DNA of 64,000 nucleotides from Bradyrhizobiaceae bacterium PARB1 (GCA_002256345.1 NKIY01000002.1:868001-932000); one strand, 5' to 3'; shown: positions 27,746-35,583, counted from the stretch's first letter. The notes: generated by a model from the sequence alone, not told the origin. Translations and numbers: made by a program.

Positions 27746-29140
27746 TCAGGCTTGCTGCAGTGACCTTGCCGGCTCCGGAGCGCGTACGGTCTGTTCCCAC
27801 GGACAGGCCATCGCAAAGACCATCCAGAACAACACACCGATCTCGCCCGAGGCGATGCTGGTCAGCGGCATATGAATGAGAAGTGCGCCAAGCGCGAGCG
27901 AGCCGAGCACGACGCCCTCGCGCGTCGGCATCCGCCACGCTGCCGAGACGCTCCACAGCATCACCCAGATATAAGCGGCAAGACAGATCATCCCGACCGG
28001 AATGCCGAATGTCTGGCCATCGATCGGCATGGCACCGGCCACGCCGACATCGGTGAAGGTGAAGCCCGATCCCCATAGAAAACTGTCGGGCGCATTCCAC
28101 AGCGTGACGAATTCTTCAAGGCGCTCGGCGCCGCTGCCATCTTCCGACCCGCTGCCAAGCGACTGCAGGCGCGTGGTGATGACATCGCCGAACGGCGTGA
28201 ACAATACCGCGCAGGTTGCCGCGATCGCGATACCGACACCGGTCGTTACCGCGCGCACCCGCGTCGCTGCGAACACCATGCAGAACAACACGCCGAGCGC
28301 GAGCCCGAGCCAGCCCGCGCGGTAGAGCGACAGCAGCAGGCCAAGCGCGGCCGGCCCCATCGCCAGCAGCGACTGCCAGCCCGGCCGCAGGAAGCCGAGC
28401 AACAGCAGGCCTGTTGCAGTGAACGTGCCGTAGGTGGCTGGACCGTTCATGGTGCTGAACACGCGCACCATATAGGGCAGCGGATAACCGGCTGAAGTGA
28501 TGCTGGCATAGTTCATCCAGAACCGGTCCCAGGCGGGCGGATCGACATATTGCCAGATGCCGTAAAGTCCGGTGATCGGCAGCACCACGAAGAAGGCGCT
28601 GGCCATGGCATTGACGAGTTCGCCGTCCGACTTCGCGCGCAGCTGCAAGGCAACGGCATAGAGGACCGGCGCGCTCCATTTCAGCGCCCCGCTGGCTGCA
28701 TTCACCCAGTCGTTTTGCAGCATCGACGCCGCAGCGGCATAGGCGATGCAGAACAGGATAATCACCGGGGCAATCAGCCATGGATTTCGTGGCCGTTCGG
28801 TCAGCGACAGCCACGTCCAGATGCTTGGCAACGGCATCAGGATGAACATCAACGGGCCGATCAGCATGATGCTGGACTGATCGAAGCCGACCGTGACATC
28901 GACGAAGCGCCGCACGAATGGGGCAAAGGCGAACAGCAGGATGGCCGCCTGCACATGCGCCGCGGCGCTCCGGCGCCAGGCATACCAACCCGCCACCGCG
29001 CAGCCGACCACGAATAGCGGCCGCGACAGCGATCCCAATGCCGGCCCGATGGCCGTCGTCACCACGAGCAGCAGCACAGCCGGCAGCCATCCCGCAAACA
29101 GCAGGTCCAGGAAACGCTGTATGAGTCGGGCCCGGTTCAT
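27746..29140 (-). CDS. O-antigen ligase/polymerase-like integral membrane protein
   Basis: A 464-residue protein with about 11 hydrophobic segments and one large polar loop (around residues 320-370, containing LGSGSEDGSGAERLEEF) before the last helices. This is the topology of the Wzy/WaaL superfamily, which joins or polymerises cell-surface glycans on the periplasmic face. LYRAGWLGLALG ahead of the loop fits the conserved arginine region. No glycosyltransferase or other polysaccharide gene is nearby, so the role is open. It ends 230 bp from the ilvA start. Confidence 0.65.
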   Translation of the reverse strand: MNRARLIQRFLDLLFAGWLPAVLLLVVTTAIGPALGSLSRPLFVVGCAVAGWYAWRRSAAAHVQAAILLFAFAPFVRRFVDVTVGFDQSSIMLIGPLMFILMPLPSIWTWLSLTERPRNPWLIAPVIILFCIAYAAAASMLQNDWVNAASGALKWSAPVLYAVALQLRAKSDGELVNAMASAFFVVLPITGLYGIWQYVDPPAWDRFWMNYASITSAGYPLPYMVRVFSTMNGPATYGTFTATGLLLLGFLRPGWQSLLAMGPAALGLLLSLYRAGWLGLALGVLFCMVFAATRVRAVTTGVGIAIAATCAVLFTPFGDVITTRLQSLGSGSEDGSGAERLEEFVTLWNAPDSFLWGSGFTFTDVGVAGAMPIDGQTFGIPVGMICLAAYIWVMLWSVSAAWRMPTREGVVLGSLALGALLIHMPLTSIASGEIGVLFWMVFAMACPWEQTVRAPEPARSLQQA

Positions 29141-29249
29141 CCCGCCAGATTACAACGATCCCAGGATGCGCTGAAGACAAGCTTGCCACGGGAGAGCGGG
29201 ACGAAAGGGCTAGCTTTTGCCATCGCTATGACTATGGTGCCGTCCGCGT

Positions 29250-29326
29250 GCACTCGTAGCTCAGCTGGATAGAGCATCGGATTTCGATTCCGAGGGTCGG
29301 GCGTTCGAATCGCTCCGAGTGCGCCA
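29250..29326 (+). tRNA. tRNA-Arg, anticodon TCG
   Basis: 77 nt that fold into a full cloverleaf. Acceptor GCACTCG pairs with CGAGTGC; the D arm is GCTC/GAGC; the anticodon stem TCGGA/TCCGA encloses loop TTTCGAT, giving anticodon TCG for codon CGA; the T arm carries TTCGAAT. The discriminator is G and CCA is encoded. Phage-like gene remnants start 170 bp downstream, consistent with past integration at this tRNA. Confidence 0.95.
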
Positions 29327-29494
29327 CTCAGCACCACCTGTAAGCACTGAGAATACTGGCGTTTTTGCCAACTTTGATGCTTGCCATCACCACCCCGTCA
29401 GCGTGAACGCAAGGGGATCAAGGTGCACGAAAAATCCCGCTAGCGGACACAAAGTCCCAGACTCATTCCCCTCTCGTTCGTGGAGGGCTGGACG

Positions 29495-29686
29495 ATGAGC
29501 GACGTCGAAGAACTGGTCGCTAGAGCGATCTGCGGCGTCCACAATGAGAACGCCGAACACATCTTCCAGCACATGCGTGAGTGCTATCTGAAGGAGGCTC
29601 GCGCAGCTATTGCTGCCAAGTCCGCATCGCGATGGCGTCCAATCCCGTCGGCGCCGAAGGATGGGACGAAGATCGACCTGCTCTAG
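29495..29686 (+). CDS. Short phage-like protein fragment
   Basis: A 63-residue protein from ATG 29495 with a GGAGGG site 8 nt upstream. The N-terminus (ELVARAIC) and the end (WRPIPSAPKDGTKIDLL) match a module common in small prophage proteins, where a W-x-P-I-x-S-A-P-K-D-G-T core normally continues for 40-60 residues into a second half. Here it stops at once, so it looks C-terminally truncated. It lies between tRNA-Arg and another unknown ORF. Confidence 0.5.
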   Translation: MSDVEELVARAICGVHNENAEHIFQHMRECYLKEARAAIAAKSASRWRPIPSAPKDGTKIDLL

Positions 29687-29689
29687 CCT

Positions 29690-30004
29690 ATGAAATACGT
29701 TGAGCCATGCCCCTACACCAAACCCGAAGCAGCCGCTGCCCGCCTATTTGAAATCGCAAAGGCCATCGGCGCCGACCGAAGAGGCCTTGTCTCGATCGGT
29801 GCGTGGAACGCGACCTTCCTCAATAGGGACAAAGCCAACGCTGCCGAATACGCGCTTGGCCGGGATCATCTCATCGCAAGTGGTCTTATCGAGATGGACG
29901 GCAGCGGCGGCTACATCACGCGGGGTCCAAACTGCGCCCCCGCGGATCGAGCCGAAATGAGCGAAGAGCTCAAGTTTCCGGCCGCATCGCTCGGACTGCG
30001 CTGA
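29690..30004 (+). CDS. Hypothetical protein, accessory region
   Basis: A 104-residue protein I do not recognise. It is soluble, with an Ala-rich helical start and a central run (NRDKANAAEYALGRDHLIASGLIEM) that could be a small winged-helix or helical domain. It starts 3 bp after the preceding stop and has no clear ribosome site, so translation may depend on that gene. The position behind the tRNA and next to a broken XRE gene suggests prophage origin. Confidence 0.5.
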   Translation: MKYVEPCPYTKPEAAAARLFEIAKAIGADRRGLVSIGAWNATFLNRDKANAAEYALGRDHLIASGLIEMDGSGGYITRGPNCAPADRAEMSEELKFPAASLGLR

Positions 30005-30053
30005 GGGCGCACGTGAGTGGCGGCTTCATCATGTGGAAGGGTGGGCCACCAAC

Positions 30054-30338
30054 ATGAAGCGCGTGACCAAAAAGCCATCGGGACTGGCGTCCAAGAAGCG
30101 CCTCCCAGCGCCTCGGAAGACCGTGAGTGTGGACGAGCACATTGGAACAGCTATCGCAGCAATCCGCGCCGACAAGCACCTCACCCAGACCCAGCCGGCA
30201 GACGCTCTAGGCATCAGTCCTCAGCAGCTGCAAAAGTACGCAAGCGGAAAGAACAGGGTCTCGGCAGCCCGCCTCTATGAAATCTGCTGAATCCTCGACG
30301 TCCCCATCTCGCAGCCCTTCGAAGAGCTCGGAGTCTGA
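30054..30338 (+). pseudogene. XRE/Cro-CI type regulator with in-frame TGA
   Basis: From ATG 30054 the frame encodes a helix-turn-helix domain of the Cro/CI type (LTQTQPADALGISPQQLQKY, then YASGKNRVSAARLYEI). A TGA at 30288-30290 stops it after about 78 codons, just where the family continues. In the same frame the sequence goes on with LDVPISQPFEELGV to TGA 30336-30338, a normal ending for these repressors. The simplest reading is a nonsense mutation near the C-terminus; the DNA-binding part could still be made. It belongs to the tRNA-adjacent remnant. Confidence 0.65.
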
Positions 30339-30394
30339 AAGCCAGCCGCGATTAGAACGCCTGTGCGGTAACCCGATCCGTGATGCGCGGCGCA

Positions 30395-30414
30395 CTGTAA
30401 GGTTCGTGTAAGCC
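30395..30414 (+). promoter_or_regulatory. Tandem 11-bp box upstream of the porin-like gene
   Basis: CTGTAAGGTTCGTGTAAGCC contains TGTAAG twice, exactly 11 bp apart, the spacing of OmpR/PhoB-type response-regulator sites. It lies 104 bp upstream of the barrel gene. A 19/20 copy occurs at 31336-31355 downstream of that gene. Confidence 0.45.
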
Positions 30415-30517
30415 AATCCCCGCGACATGTTGCCTTCGAGCTACATCGCCATGATGGAATCAGTGACAGATTGTCGCAGGCGCCCGATCTTGGCGCGCTA
30501 GTGGCTTGGGGTTTCAA

Positions 30518-31252
30518 ATGAAGAAGTTTCTGCTTGCTGCGACCGCACTGGTTGCGTTCGCTTCGATCGCGCCGGCGACGGCTGCCGATCTCGCTGCCCG
30601 TCCTTACACCAAGGCTCCCGCTCTCGCTCCGGCCGCGGTCTATGACTGGACCGGCTTCTACATCGGCGGTCACGTCGGTGGCGACTGGAATGGCAACAGC
30701 ACGTTCGGCGGCAACAACAATGGCCGCTTCATCGGCGGTGTCCAAGGTGGCGCTGATTGGCAGTTCGGCGGCAACTGGGTTTTTGGCGTCGAAGCCAACT
30801 ATAGCTGGAAGACCAGCGGTAACGGCAATGGCTTCGCCTTCGTTGACCCGGCTGGTGCAGGTCTCCTGACCAACAATTCCAGCAACCGTGGCATTGGCTC
30901 GGCTACCGCCCGCCTCGGCTACGCCTGGGGCCCGACCCTGCTCTACGTCAAGGGCGGCTACGGCTTCCGCGACAACACCAACACGGTCGTGACAGTTGCC
31001 GGTGCCCCGGTCGCGTTCACTTACGACCGCAAGTCGAGCGGCTACACCGTCGGCGCTGGCCTCGAATATCTGTTCACCCAGAACTGGTCGGGCAAGATCG
31101 AGTATCAGTACTACAACTTCGGCAATTCGCAGTTCACTGCCGGCCCGGTTGCTTTGACGGGTCTTGGCTCGTTCCGCAGCGACGAGCACACCATCAAGGC
31201 TGGCCTGAATTACCGCTTCAACTGGGGCGGTCCGGTCGTCGCCAAGTACTAA
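30518..31252 (+). CDS. Outer-membrane beta-barrel protein (Omp25/Omp31-like)
   Basis: A 244-residue protein from ATG 30518. Residues 1-23 form a signal peptide ending ATAA. The mature part starts with an Ala/Pro-rich linker, then WTGFYIGGHVGG, the strand-turn signature of alphaproteobacterial Omp25/31-like barrels. About eight amphipathic strands follow and the last one ends in VVAKY with a C-terminal aromatic. Such proteins are abundant surface proteins with structural or porin-like roles. It is monocistronic, ending in a strong terminator, and is preceded by a tandem 11-bp box. Confidence 0.9.
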   Translation: MKKFLLAATALVAFASIAPATAADLAARPYTKAPALAPAAVYDWTGFYIGGHVGGDWNGNSTFGGNNNGRFIGGVQGGADWQFGGNWVFGVEANYSWKTSGNGNGFAFVDPAGAGLLTNNSSNRGIGSATARLGYAWGPTLLYVKGGYGFRDNTNTVVTVAGAPVAFTYDRKSSGYTVGAGLEYLFTQNWSGKIEYQYYNFGNSQFTAGPVALTGLGSFRSDEHTIKAGLNYRFNWGGPVVAKY

Positions 31253-31279
31253 GCTTTCCAATCTCCTCCAGAACAACTC

Positions 31280-31310
31280 AAGCCCGGTTTCGCGCCGGGC
31301 TTATTTTTTT
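31280..31310 (+). terminator. Intrinsic terminator of the barrel gene
   Basis: AAGCCCGG (31280-31287) pairs with CCGGGCTT (31295-31302), 7-nt loop, followed by ATTTTTTT. It lies 27 bp after the stop. Confidence 0.95.
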
Positions 31311-31335
31311 GCTCGCGTTCTCTACGAAGCTCGGT

Positions 31336-31355
31336 CTGTAAGGTTGGTGTAAGCC
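31336..31355 (+). promoter_or_regulatory. Second copy of the tandem 11-bp box
   Basis: Differs from the 30395 copy at one base and keeps both TGTAAG half-sites 11 bp apart. No convincing protein gene follows on this strand; instead an intrinsic terminator appears about 65 bp downstream. Confidence 0.45.
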
Positions 31356-31372
31356 GAGCAGGATAGCGCTCC

Positions 31373-31457
31373 CGCTGCCTTCGCCAAGGTGAGTCAGCCC
31401 CTGCCTCGAAAAGCGAAGGCCCGGAGCCGCCCTTCTCAGGAGCGGCTCCGGTTTTTT
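31373..31457 (+). ncRNA. Candidate small RNA between box and terminator
   Basis: Roughly 85 nt between the second tandem box (with a weak GGATAG as -10 at 31361-31366) and the hairpin-T6 terminator at 31421-31457. The barrel gene already ends at its own terminator 110 bp upstream, so a second strong terminator needs its own transcript. The 5' end is a guess. A 111-codon frame starts at 31389 but runs straight through the terminator and lacks protein-like character. Confidence 0.35.
31421..31457 (+). terminator. Intrinsic terminator without an obvious upstream gene
   Basis: CCGGAGCCGC (31421-31430) pairs perfectly with 31442-31451; 11-nt loop; TTTTTT follows. Probably the end of the candidate sRNA. 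Confidence 0.85.
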
Positions 31458-31493
31458 CGCGGCCAGCACATCTTGTCGGGGCTGCCTCAAGGC

Positions 31494-31525
31494 AAAAAGG
31501 CCGCCCAGCGCGAAGCTGAGCGGCC
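31494..31525 (-). terminator. Terminator of the YkgJ-like gene
   Basis: GGCCGC...GCGGCC stem-loop (31499-31525), interrupted but GC-rich, followed on the minus strand by TTTTT. It lies 46 bp beyond the stop of the leftward cysteine-cluster gene. Confidence 0.8.
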
Positions 31526-31570
31526 AAATTTCAATTTAGGTGGAAATCCCGATATCAACCTTGCTGCCAT

Positions 31571-32137
31571 CTATGTCTCAACAGAGTTAGATCGCGCAAG
31601 GAGGTCTGATCTCATCCCAAGACCATCAGACCTCCACGAGAATGCGCTTAAGCCATCGCGAGCATTGGCTAGCACCGTGAGCACGCCGTTCAAGTGGCGT
31701 TGTTGCACGGGATTTTTGAGCTGACTTGTTAGATCTAACGTTGCGGGCAACTGGCCAGGCAGCCCCATGAACTGGACACGGACGGAATACCCAGCCTGAG
31801 CAAACATGCCAATCACTTGAGCAAATCCTTCAGACAGATACCGCTTCAGCGGATCGATGATCGTGAAGGTCACATCGTTGCGGTCGATATCGTCGGGCCT
31901 GATTACGATCCCGGAAATATCCGGTCGCCAATCATCGGAAAGCTGCGGCATTGAGCGCCACAAGCAGTGCCAACCAGAGCAGACGCTCGGCCGCACAGAG
32001 TAGACTTCGCAGCCAACGCCCTCAGAACAATGAGTGCAAAGGACGTTAGACGGCTTCTGCAGGCCATCCGTATCTATGGCAATGAAGCGACAGCATTCGA
32101 CACAACCACCGCACACACGACCTTCGACAAGCGACAT
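31571..32137 (-). CDS. YkgJ-type cysteine-cluster protein
   Basis: A 188-residue protein with a cysteine-rich N-terminus: CGGCVECC near residues 9-16, then CTHCSEGVGCEVY and RPSVCSGWHCLW. This is the arrangement of the YkgJ/UPF0153 family, thought to bind zinc or an iron-sulfur cluster. The C-terminal 110 residues have no motif I recognise. It is monocistronic with its own T-tailed terminator. It sits at the right side of the accessory segment, but codon use looks ordinary. Confidence 0.75.
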   Translation of the reverse strand: MSLVEGRVCGGCVECCRFIAIDTDGLQKPSNVLCTHCSEGVGCEVYSVRPSVCSGWHCLWRSMPQLSDDWRPDISGIVIRPDDIDRNDVTFTIIDPLKRYLSEGFAQVIGMFAQAGYSVRVQFMGLPGQLPATLDLTSQLKNPVQQRHLNGVLTVLANARDGLSAFSWRSDGLGMRSDLLARSNSVET

Positions 32138-32324
32138 CCATACCTCCCATTTTGCAGCAGGAGATATGCGTCTTTGGCGCAGAGAAAAGACTGCCCGGAC
32201 TACACCGCGGCAATGCGGACCATTAATCTTTCCTTTTGGTGATGCAAGATTGGAAGGCTGAGGATTGACCCAATCGGCCTTGGCCAGCCCGGCGCTTCAG
32301 GATTCGGTAACGCGTCGGGCTATT

Positions 32325-32528
32325 TCATTTGCGACGGTGCGGGTTCTCGCCACGGACGCTCAGCGCGTCGTCAATCCTCTCGGCGAGCTCTTCGAGCGCA
32401 TTCATGTGCTTCACCTGGTGCTGCCGATCTAGCGCCGCAGCACGCGACATCAGGCGAAGCCTTGATAAGTCCGCTACGACGAGCTTTATCGGTTCCAGAA
32501 TGACCGCGTCGTCTTGAAACGCCGCCAT
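32325..32528 (-). CDS. Small hypothetical protein overlapping the CYTH-CHAD stop
   Basis: A 67-residue frame from ATG 32528, overlapping the end of the CYTH-CHAD gene by 43 bp. The sequence is protein-like and helical (ILEPIKLVVADLSRLRLM, then ALEELAERIDDALSV) with a basic end, unlike the Arg/Pro-rich out-of-frame translations around it. The ribosome site is weak (GCAAGAAA), so translation could be coupled to the upstream gene. I do not recognise a family. The next 187 bp (32138-32324) hold nothing clear. Confidence 0.5.
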   Translation of the reverse strand: MAAFQDDAVILEPIKLVVADLSRLRLMSRAAALDRQHQVKHMNALEELAERIDDALSVRGENPHRRK

Positions 32529-34078
32529 TTCTTGCGCAGCGTTTTCTCCGCTGCAATCTCGTCGCGGACCTGCCAGCCGATCACCGTACCGATGGCGAGA
32601 TGAAGCGCGGCCTGATCGTCTTGCCGGATGGAACCGAGCAATCCGCGGATGCTCGCGCTGTCGCACACGTGCCCCAGACTCTTTTGAAGCCCGGCGAGCC
32701 GAGCCAAGTAGCGCTTGGCGGGCGCATGGCCGGCGTAAAGTGGCAGGAAGAATTCCGACGCATAGCGCAGCTTCTTGAGTTCGATCCTGAGACCGTGCCG
32801 TGCAGCGGTGTCGAGCTGCCGGAAGTGCGCGCCGCGCTTGAGCGCCTTTCGCTGCAGTCGTGCCAGAATTTTCTCGGCGAGCGCCGGCATCGGCTGCGAC
32901 AGCACAGCCAGCGCATCGCTGTCCACGTCGTTGCGCCAGCTGCGGTGCTCGACCCAACGCCCGAGCGAAAGCAGAAAGCGGCTACAGCGTGGATCGTCGA
33001 GAACGGCGTGCAGGCGGGCATAGCTCGACATGCGCTGCCGTTCGATTGCCCCGCGCAAACCGCCGAAGTCGACCTCTGGCGTCGTCGCCGCCACGCGAGA
33101 AGTGATCGTAGATGCGAAGACGTCCCAATCGCGGGCCCGGCCGAGCTGCCGCATCAGCCACTTCGCCTCGCTGTTGATCGCCTCGAACGCAGGCGATGGA
33201 ATCTCGTGCCGGAACAGCACACAGATCGTGCGCAGACGGCGCAAGGCAACACGCATCTGGTGCACACCTTCGGCGCCAGATTCCTGCTTTGCCACAGCGT
33301 GGTTGCTCAAGAGATGGTGCCAGCAGGCCGCGACCAGCAGCGCGACGACATCATCAACGGTATGCTCGGCCGTGATGTTAACGGGTTCGCTTCTTGCCGC
33401 AGGCTGCACGACATCGAATGCCAGCGCATAGCCGCGTTCCGCCTTGCTTCGTGTGCCGATCTGCAGCGGCGCGGCGTCGAGCAATTGCGTTCCGAGATCG
33501 AACAGTGCGGCAGCGTTGCCGCTCTTTAGTTCGAGCTCGATTTCGGACAGGGCTTCCTGACGCGAACCGGCCTCGATTGTCCCCACGTCGAAGGCGACTT
33601 CGACGGATGCATCGGGCAGATCGAGCTGCCGGGCATGCCGGCGAACTCTTGTCGCAAACGCAGGGACGAGCGCGTCAGGCGCAAGCGTCGTCACCGGATC
33701 GCCGATCTCGGCGGCGGGAAGCCGCGCCAGATCGGGCGCCATGCCGTCAACCGGCGTTTCCCACTGCCGTCGCGCTAACGGCTGTCCAATCTCGGGCCGC
33801 AGCTTCAGCGTCTGAACGAAATGCTTGCCACTGTGCCGCACCCGCAGCGACATGCCGCGCTGAAACAGCGCCCCATCCGGCGTGTCGTAGTAAACTGTCT
33901 CCAGCCGGCGGACGACGCCGCGATTGCGCGCATGCTGCACGATGACGGGCATCTCGGACAGCTTTTCCAGAATATCTTGCGGCGCCAGCAGCTTCAGTTC
34001 GATTTCCGCTTGTTCGCCCGGTCGTGCGGCAATTGCCGCGCCAGCGGGATCCGGCTCGATTGGCTGCTGGAGATTCAA
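32486..34078 (-). CDS. CYTH-CHAD domain protein, probable inorganic triphosphatase
   Basis: A 530-residue two-domain protein. The N-terminal CYTH domain has EIELK at 25-29 (E25, E27, K29), the signature of the triphosphate tunnel metalloenzymes, and further basic and acidic residues (LRVRHSG, IELELK). The C-terminal CHAD domain (about 230-510) is helical with regularly spaced histidines and basic residues (HQMRVALRRLRT, HGLRIELKKLRY), which bind polyphosphate. Relatives such as YgiF hydrolyse inorganic triphosphate. It is transcribed leftward and its 3' end overlaps a small ORF. Confidence 0.9.
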   Translation of the reverse strand: MNLQQPIEPDPAGAAIAARPGEQAEIELKLLAPQDILEKLSEMPVIVQHARNRGVVRRLETVYYDTPDGALFQRGMSLRVRHSGKHFVQTLKLRPEIGQPLARRQWETPVDGMAPDLARLPAAEIGDPVTTLAPDALVPAFATRVRRHARQLDLPDASVEVAFDVGTIEAGSRQEALSEIELELKSGNAAALFDLGTQLLDAAPLQIGTRSKAERGYALAFDVVQPAARSEPVNITAEHTVDDVVALLVAACWHHLLSNHAVAKQESGAEGVHQMRVALRRLRTICVLFRHEIPSPAFEAINSEAKWLMRQLGRARDWDVFASTITSRVAATTPEVDFGGLRGAIERQRMSSYARLHAVLDDPRCSRFLLSLGRWVEHRSWRNDVDSDALAVLSQPMPALAEKILARLQRKALKRGAHFRQLDTAARHGLRIELKKLRYASEFFLPLYAGHAPAKRYLARLAGLQKSLGHVCDSASIRGLLGSIRQDDQAALHLAIGTVIGWQVRDEIAAEKTLRKKWRRFKTTRSFWNR

Positions 34079-34384
34079 CGGTCACTCCATCGGAATGGCA
34101 CATAAATATTTTATGACAACAAAAGGCACGTCCAAGATGGCGCCGGGATGACGCTGCCTGGCGCGATGGCAATCCTGAAGCGGCCGGAGACCAGCGCGAT
34201 CTAACGGCTATCAGGACGGCGCGAACGAGGCGCTGGCAACCGGCAGATGACGGCCTTCAAAGAAAACATTGCCTTGCAGATGCCCTGCTTCACCTATGAA
34301 CGGCCTCGTTGCACCCAATCGGCGCATCTATTTACCGGCCATTTGCATCCTCGGCCTTATGTTCCCTGCATTGAGGATGCATGG
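34079..34384. other. Intergenic stretch, nothing recognised
   Basis: 306 bp between the divergent CYTH-CHAD and PilZ genes. A frame is open from 34247 into the PilZ gene, but its N-terminal part is not conserved-looking. An AT-rich AAATATTTTATGAC at 34106-34119 could be part of a promoter for the CYTH-CHAD gene. No hairpin or repeat was seen. Confidence 0.4.
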
Positions 34385-34696
34385 ATGATCCCTGAGAAGC
34401 GAAATGCGGGCCGCGTCACGTTCGAACGCGGTTTTCCGGTCTGGCTAATGGCCATCGACGGCACGTGGCGGCGCAATTGCCGCATGATGGATGTCTCGGA
34501 GACCGGTGCCCGCCTTATCGTCGAGAGCTCCATCGAGGGCATCAATCTCAAGGAATTTTTTCTGCTGCTGTCGTCCACAGGCCTCGCTTTCCGCCGCTGC
34601 GAGCTTGCCTGGGTCAATGGCGAGGAAATCGGCGCTACCTTCTTGCGCCAGGGTCCGAAGAAGAAGCCGGACCGAAAGGTCGAGGCTGAAGTCTAG
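34385..34696 (+). CDS. PilZ domain protein
   Basis: A 103-residue single-domain protein from ATG 34385, which has GAGG 8 nt upstream; a longer in-frame start at 34247 is possible but adds an unconserved Cys/Pro-rich stretch. KRNAGR near residues 5-10 stands for the basic RxxxR c-di-GMP motif in weakened form, and DVSETGARL near 35-43 matches the D/N-x-S-x-x-G motif. Single-domain PilZ proteins act as c-di-GMP receptors controlling motility or surface polysaccharide. The atypical first motif leaves ligand binding uncertain. Confidence 0.75.
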   Translation: MIPEKRNAGRVTFERGFPVWLMAIDGTWRRNCRMMDVSETGARLIVESSIEGINLKEFFLLLSSTGLAFRRCELAWVNGEEIGATFLRQGPKKKPDRKVEAEV

Positions 34697-34743
34697 GGCA
34701 TGATCCCGAAAAGTGGATTTCGGTTTTCGGACGGGATCATGCC
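34697..34743. repeat. Palindromic repeat (GGCATGATCCCG type)
   Basis: GGCATGATCCCG (34697-34708) and exact complement (34732-34743). It starts right after the PilZ stop codon. Related shorter elements occur at 54944 and 58594. Confidence 0.8.
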
Positions 34744-34906
34744 AAAGCTGGCAAAGGTTCCGCACGGCACCATCACCATCGCGTGCGTACAGGCGTCGCC
34801 ATGCGTGAAAATCATGTGACCATTCGCTAGGGAACACGAGCGCGTCTCAGGTCTTTTCTCCCGCGTATCAGGTGCGTTTGACCGCCACGATTTTCGGGAG
34901 CTCACC

Positions 34907-35122
34907 ATGAAAGACTTTTCCAACGCTGCTTTTCCGCCAGAGATGATTTCGATGATGCAGAAAGCGCTCGACGGGGCCGTGGCAACTTTGCCGCATCCCG
35001 TCAGTTCGGTTCATGTGCAGTCGATCGCGGAGAGTATTCTGCGCACCACTCGCGATGGCGAACGTGATCCCAAGATGCTGCAAACGATGGCGCTGCTCGA
35101 ATTGCAGCTGAGCGAGCGCTGA
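34907..35122 (+). CDS. Small hypothetical protein
   Basis: A 71-residue acidic-neutral helical protein from ATG 34907 with GGGAG in the right place upstream. It has no signal peptide, membrane segment or cysteine. Sequence such as HVQSIAESILRTTRDGERDPKMLQTMALLELQ suggests a small helical bundle. I do not recognise a family. It is alone between the PilZ-side repeat and a leftward gene. Confidence 0.65.
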   Translation: MKDFSNAAFPPEMISMMQKALDGAVATLPHPVSSVHVQSIAESILRTTRDGERDPKMLQTMALLELQLSER

Positions 35123-35176
35123 TGTCTTTGATGGCGTGAGCTAGCAAGAGGGCGTGCAGATAATTGCAATTCGGGA

Positions 35177-35461
35177 TCAGTCAGCCGTCCGCAGCCGCCG
35201 CATCGTGAATTTGATGTCGCCGTCCGGCAACTCCTGCCAGTGTTCCACTTCGCTCATATAGGCTTGCTTCGGAAAGCGATCGAGGAAGGCCCGCGCCGTC
35301 TTGCGGGCATCCTCGCGCTTCTGGGTGAAAGTCTCGCGGACATAGCCATCGTCCCGCAATCGCCGCTGCCGGCGTTCGGCCATTCCCTCCGCCAGGTCGC
35401 GCGGCGTTTTCGGCACGGTTGCAACTCCATACAAGGGCAACGACGACAACCAGATTGGCAT
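35177..35461 (-). CDS. Hypothetical basic protein
   Basis: A 94-residue protein if started at ATG 35461; a GTG at 35416 would give 79 residues. The core is a charged helix (LAEGMAERRQRRLRDDGYVRETFTQKREDARKTAR) followed by a short strand-like end (HWQELPDGDIKFTMRRLR). It lies just downstream, on the same strand, of the tiny-ORF unit and its terminator, so expression may depend on read-through. No family recognised. A GTG start at 35560 would read through the terminator hairpin and is unlikely. Confidence 0.5.
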   Translation of the reverse strand: MPIWLSSLPLYGVATVPKTPRDLAEGMAERRQRRLRDDGYVRETFTQKREDARKTARAFLDRFPKQAYMSEVEHWQELPDGDIKFTMRRLRTAD

Positions 35462-35480
35462 GGAACCGGCGCCGATCAAG

Positions 35481-35514
35481 CGCAAAAAGAAAGGGCGCCA
35501 TAGTGGCGCCCTTT
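35481..35514 (-). terminator. Intrinsic terminator or attenuator
   Basis: AAAGGGCGCCA (35490-35500) and TGGCGCCCTTT (35504-35514) form a perfect 11-bp stem with a 3-nt loop. Leftward it is followed by CTTTTTG. It closes the short unit that starts near 35656. Confidence 0.85.
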
Positions 35515-35583
35515 CCCTGGTCTCGCTGATCCGAGCGCCGAGGCGCCCGAGCCGGTTCACGATACAAAATCTATGTCGTGAAC

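Noticed and set aside
30291-30338. Programmed read-through or selenocysteine at the TGA in the XRE gene
   Set aside because: No selenocysteine-type hairpin seen after the TGA and no reason for recoding in this family; a nonsense mutation is simpler.
29327-31260. Search for a duplicated tRNA-Arg 3' end (att site)
   Set aside because: No copy of the T-arm/acceptor sequence was found by eye in this stretch.
31389-31724. 111-codon frame downstream of the porin-like gene
   Set aside because: Passes through a strong intrinsic terminator and into the antisense of the YkgJ-like gene; no protein-like features.
35462-35560. N-terminal extension of the 35177 gene from GTG 35560
   Set aside because: It would translate through a perfect terminator hairpin and lacks a ribosome site.
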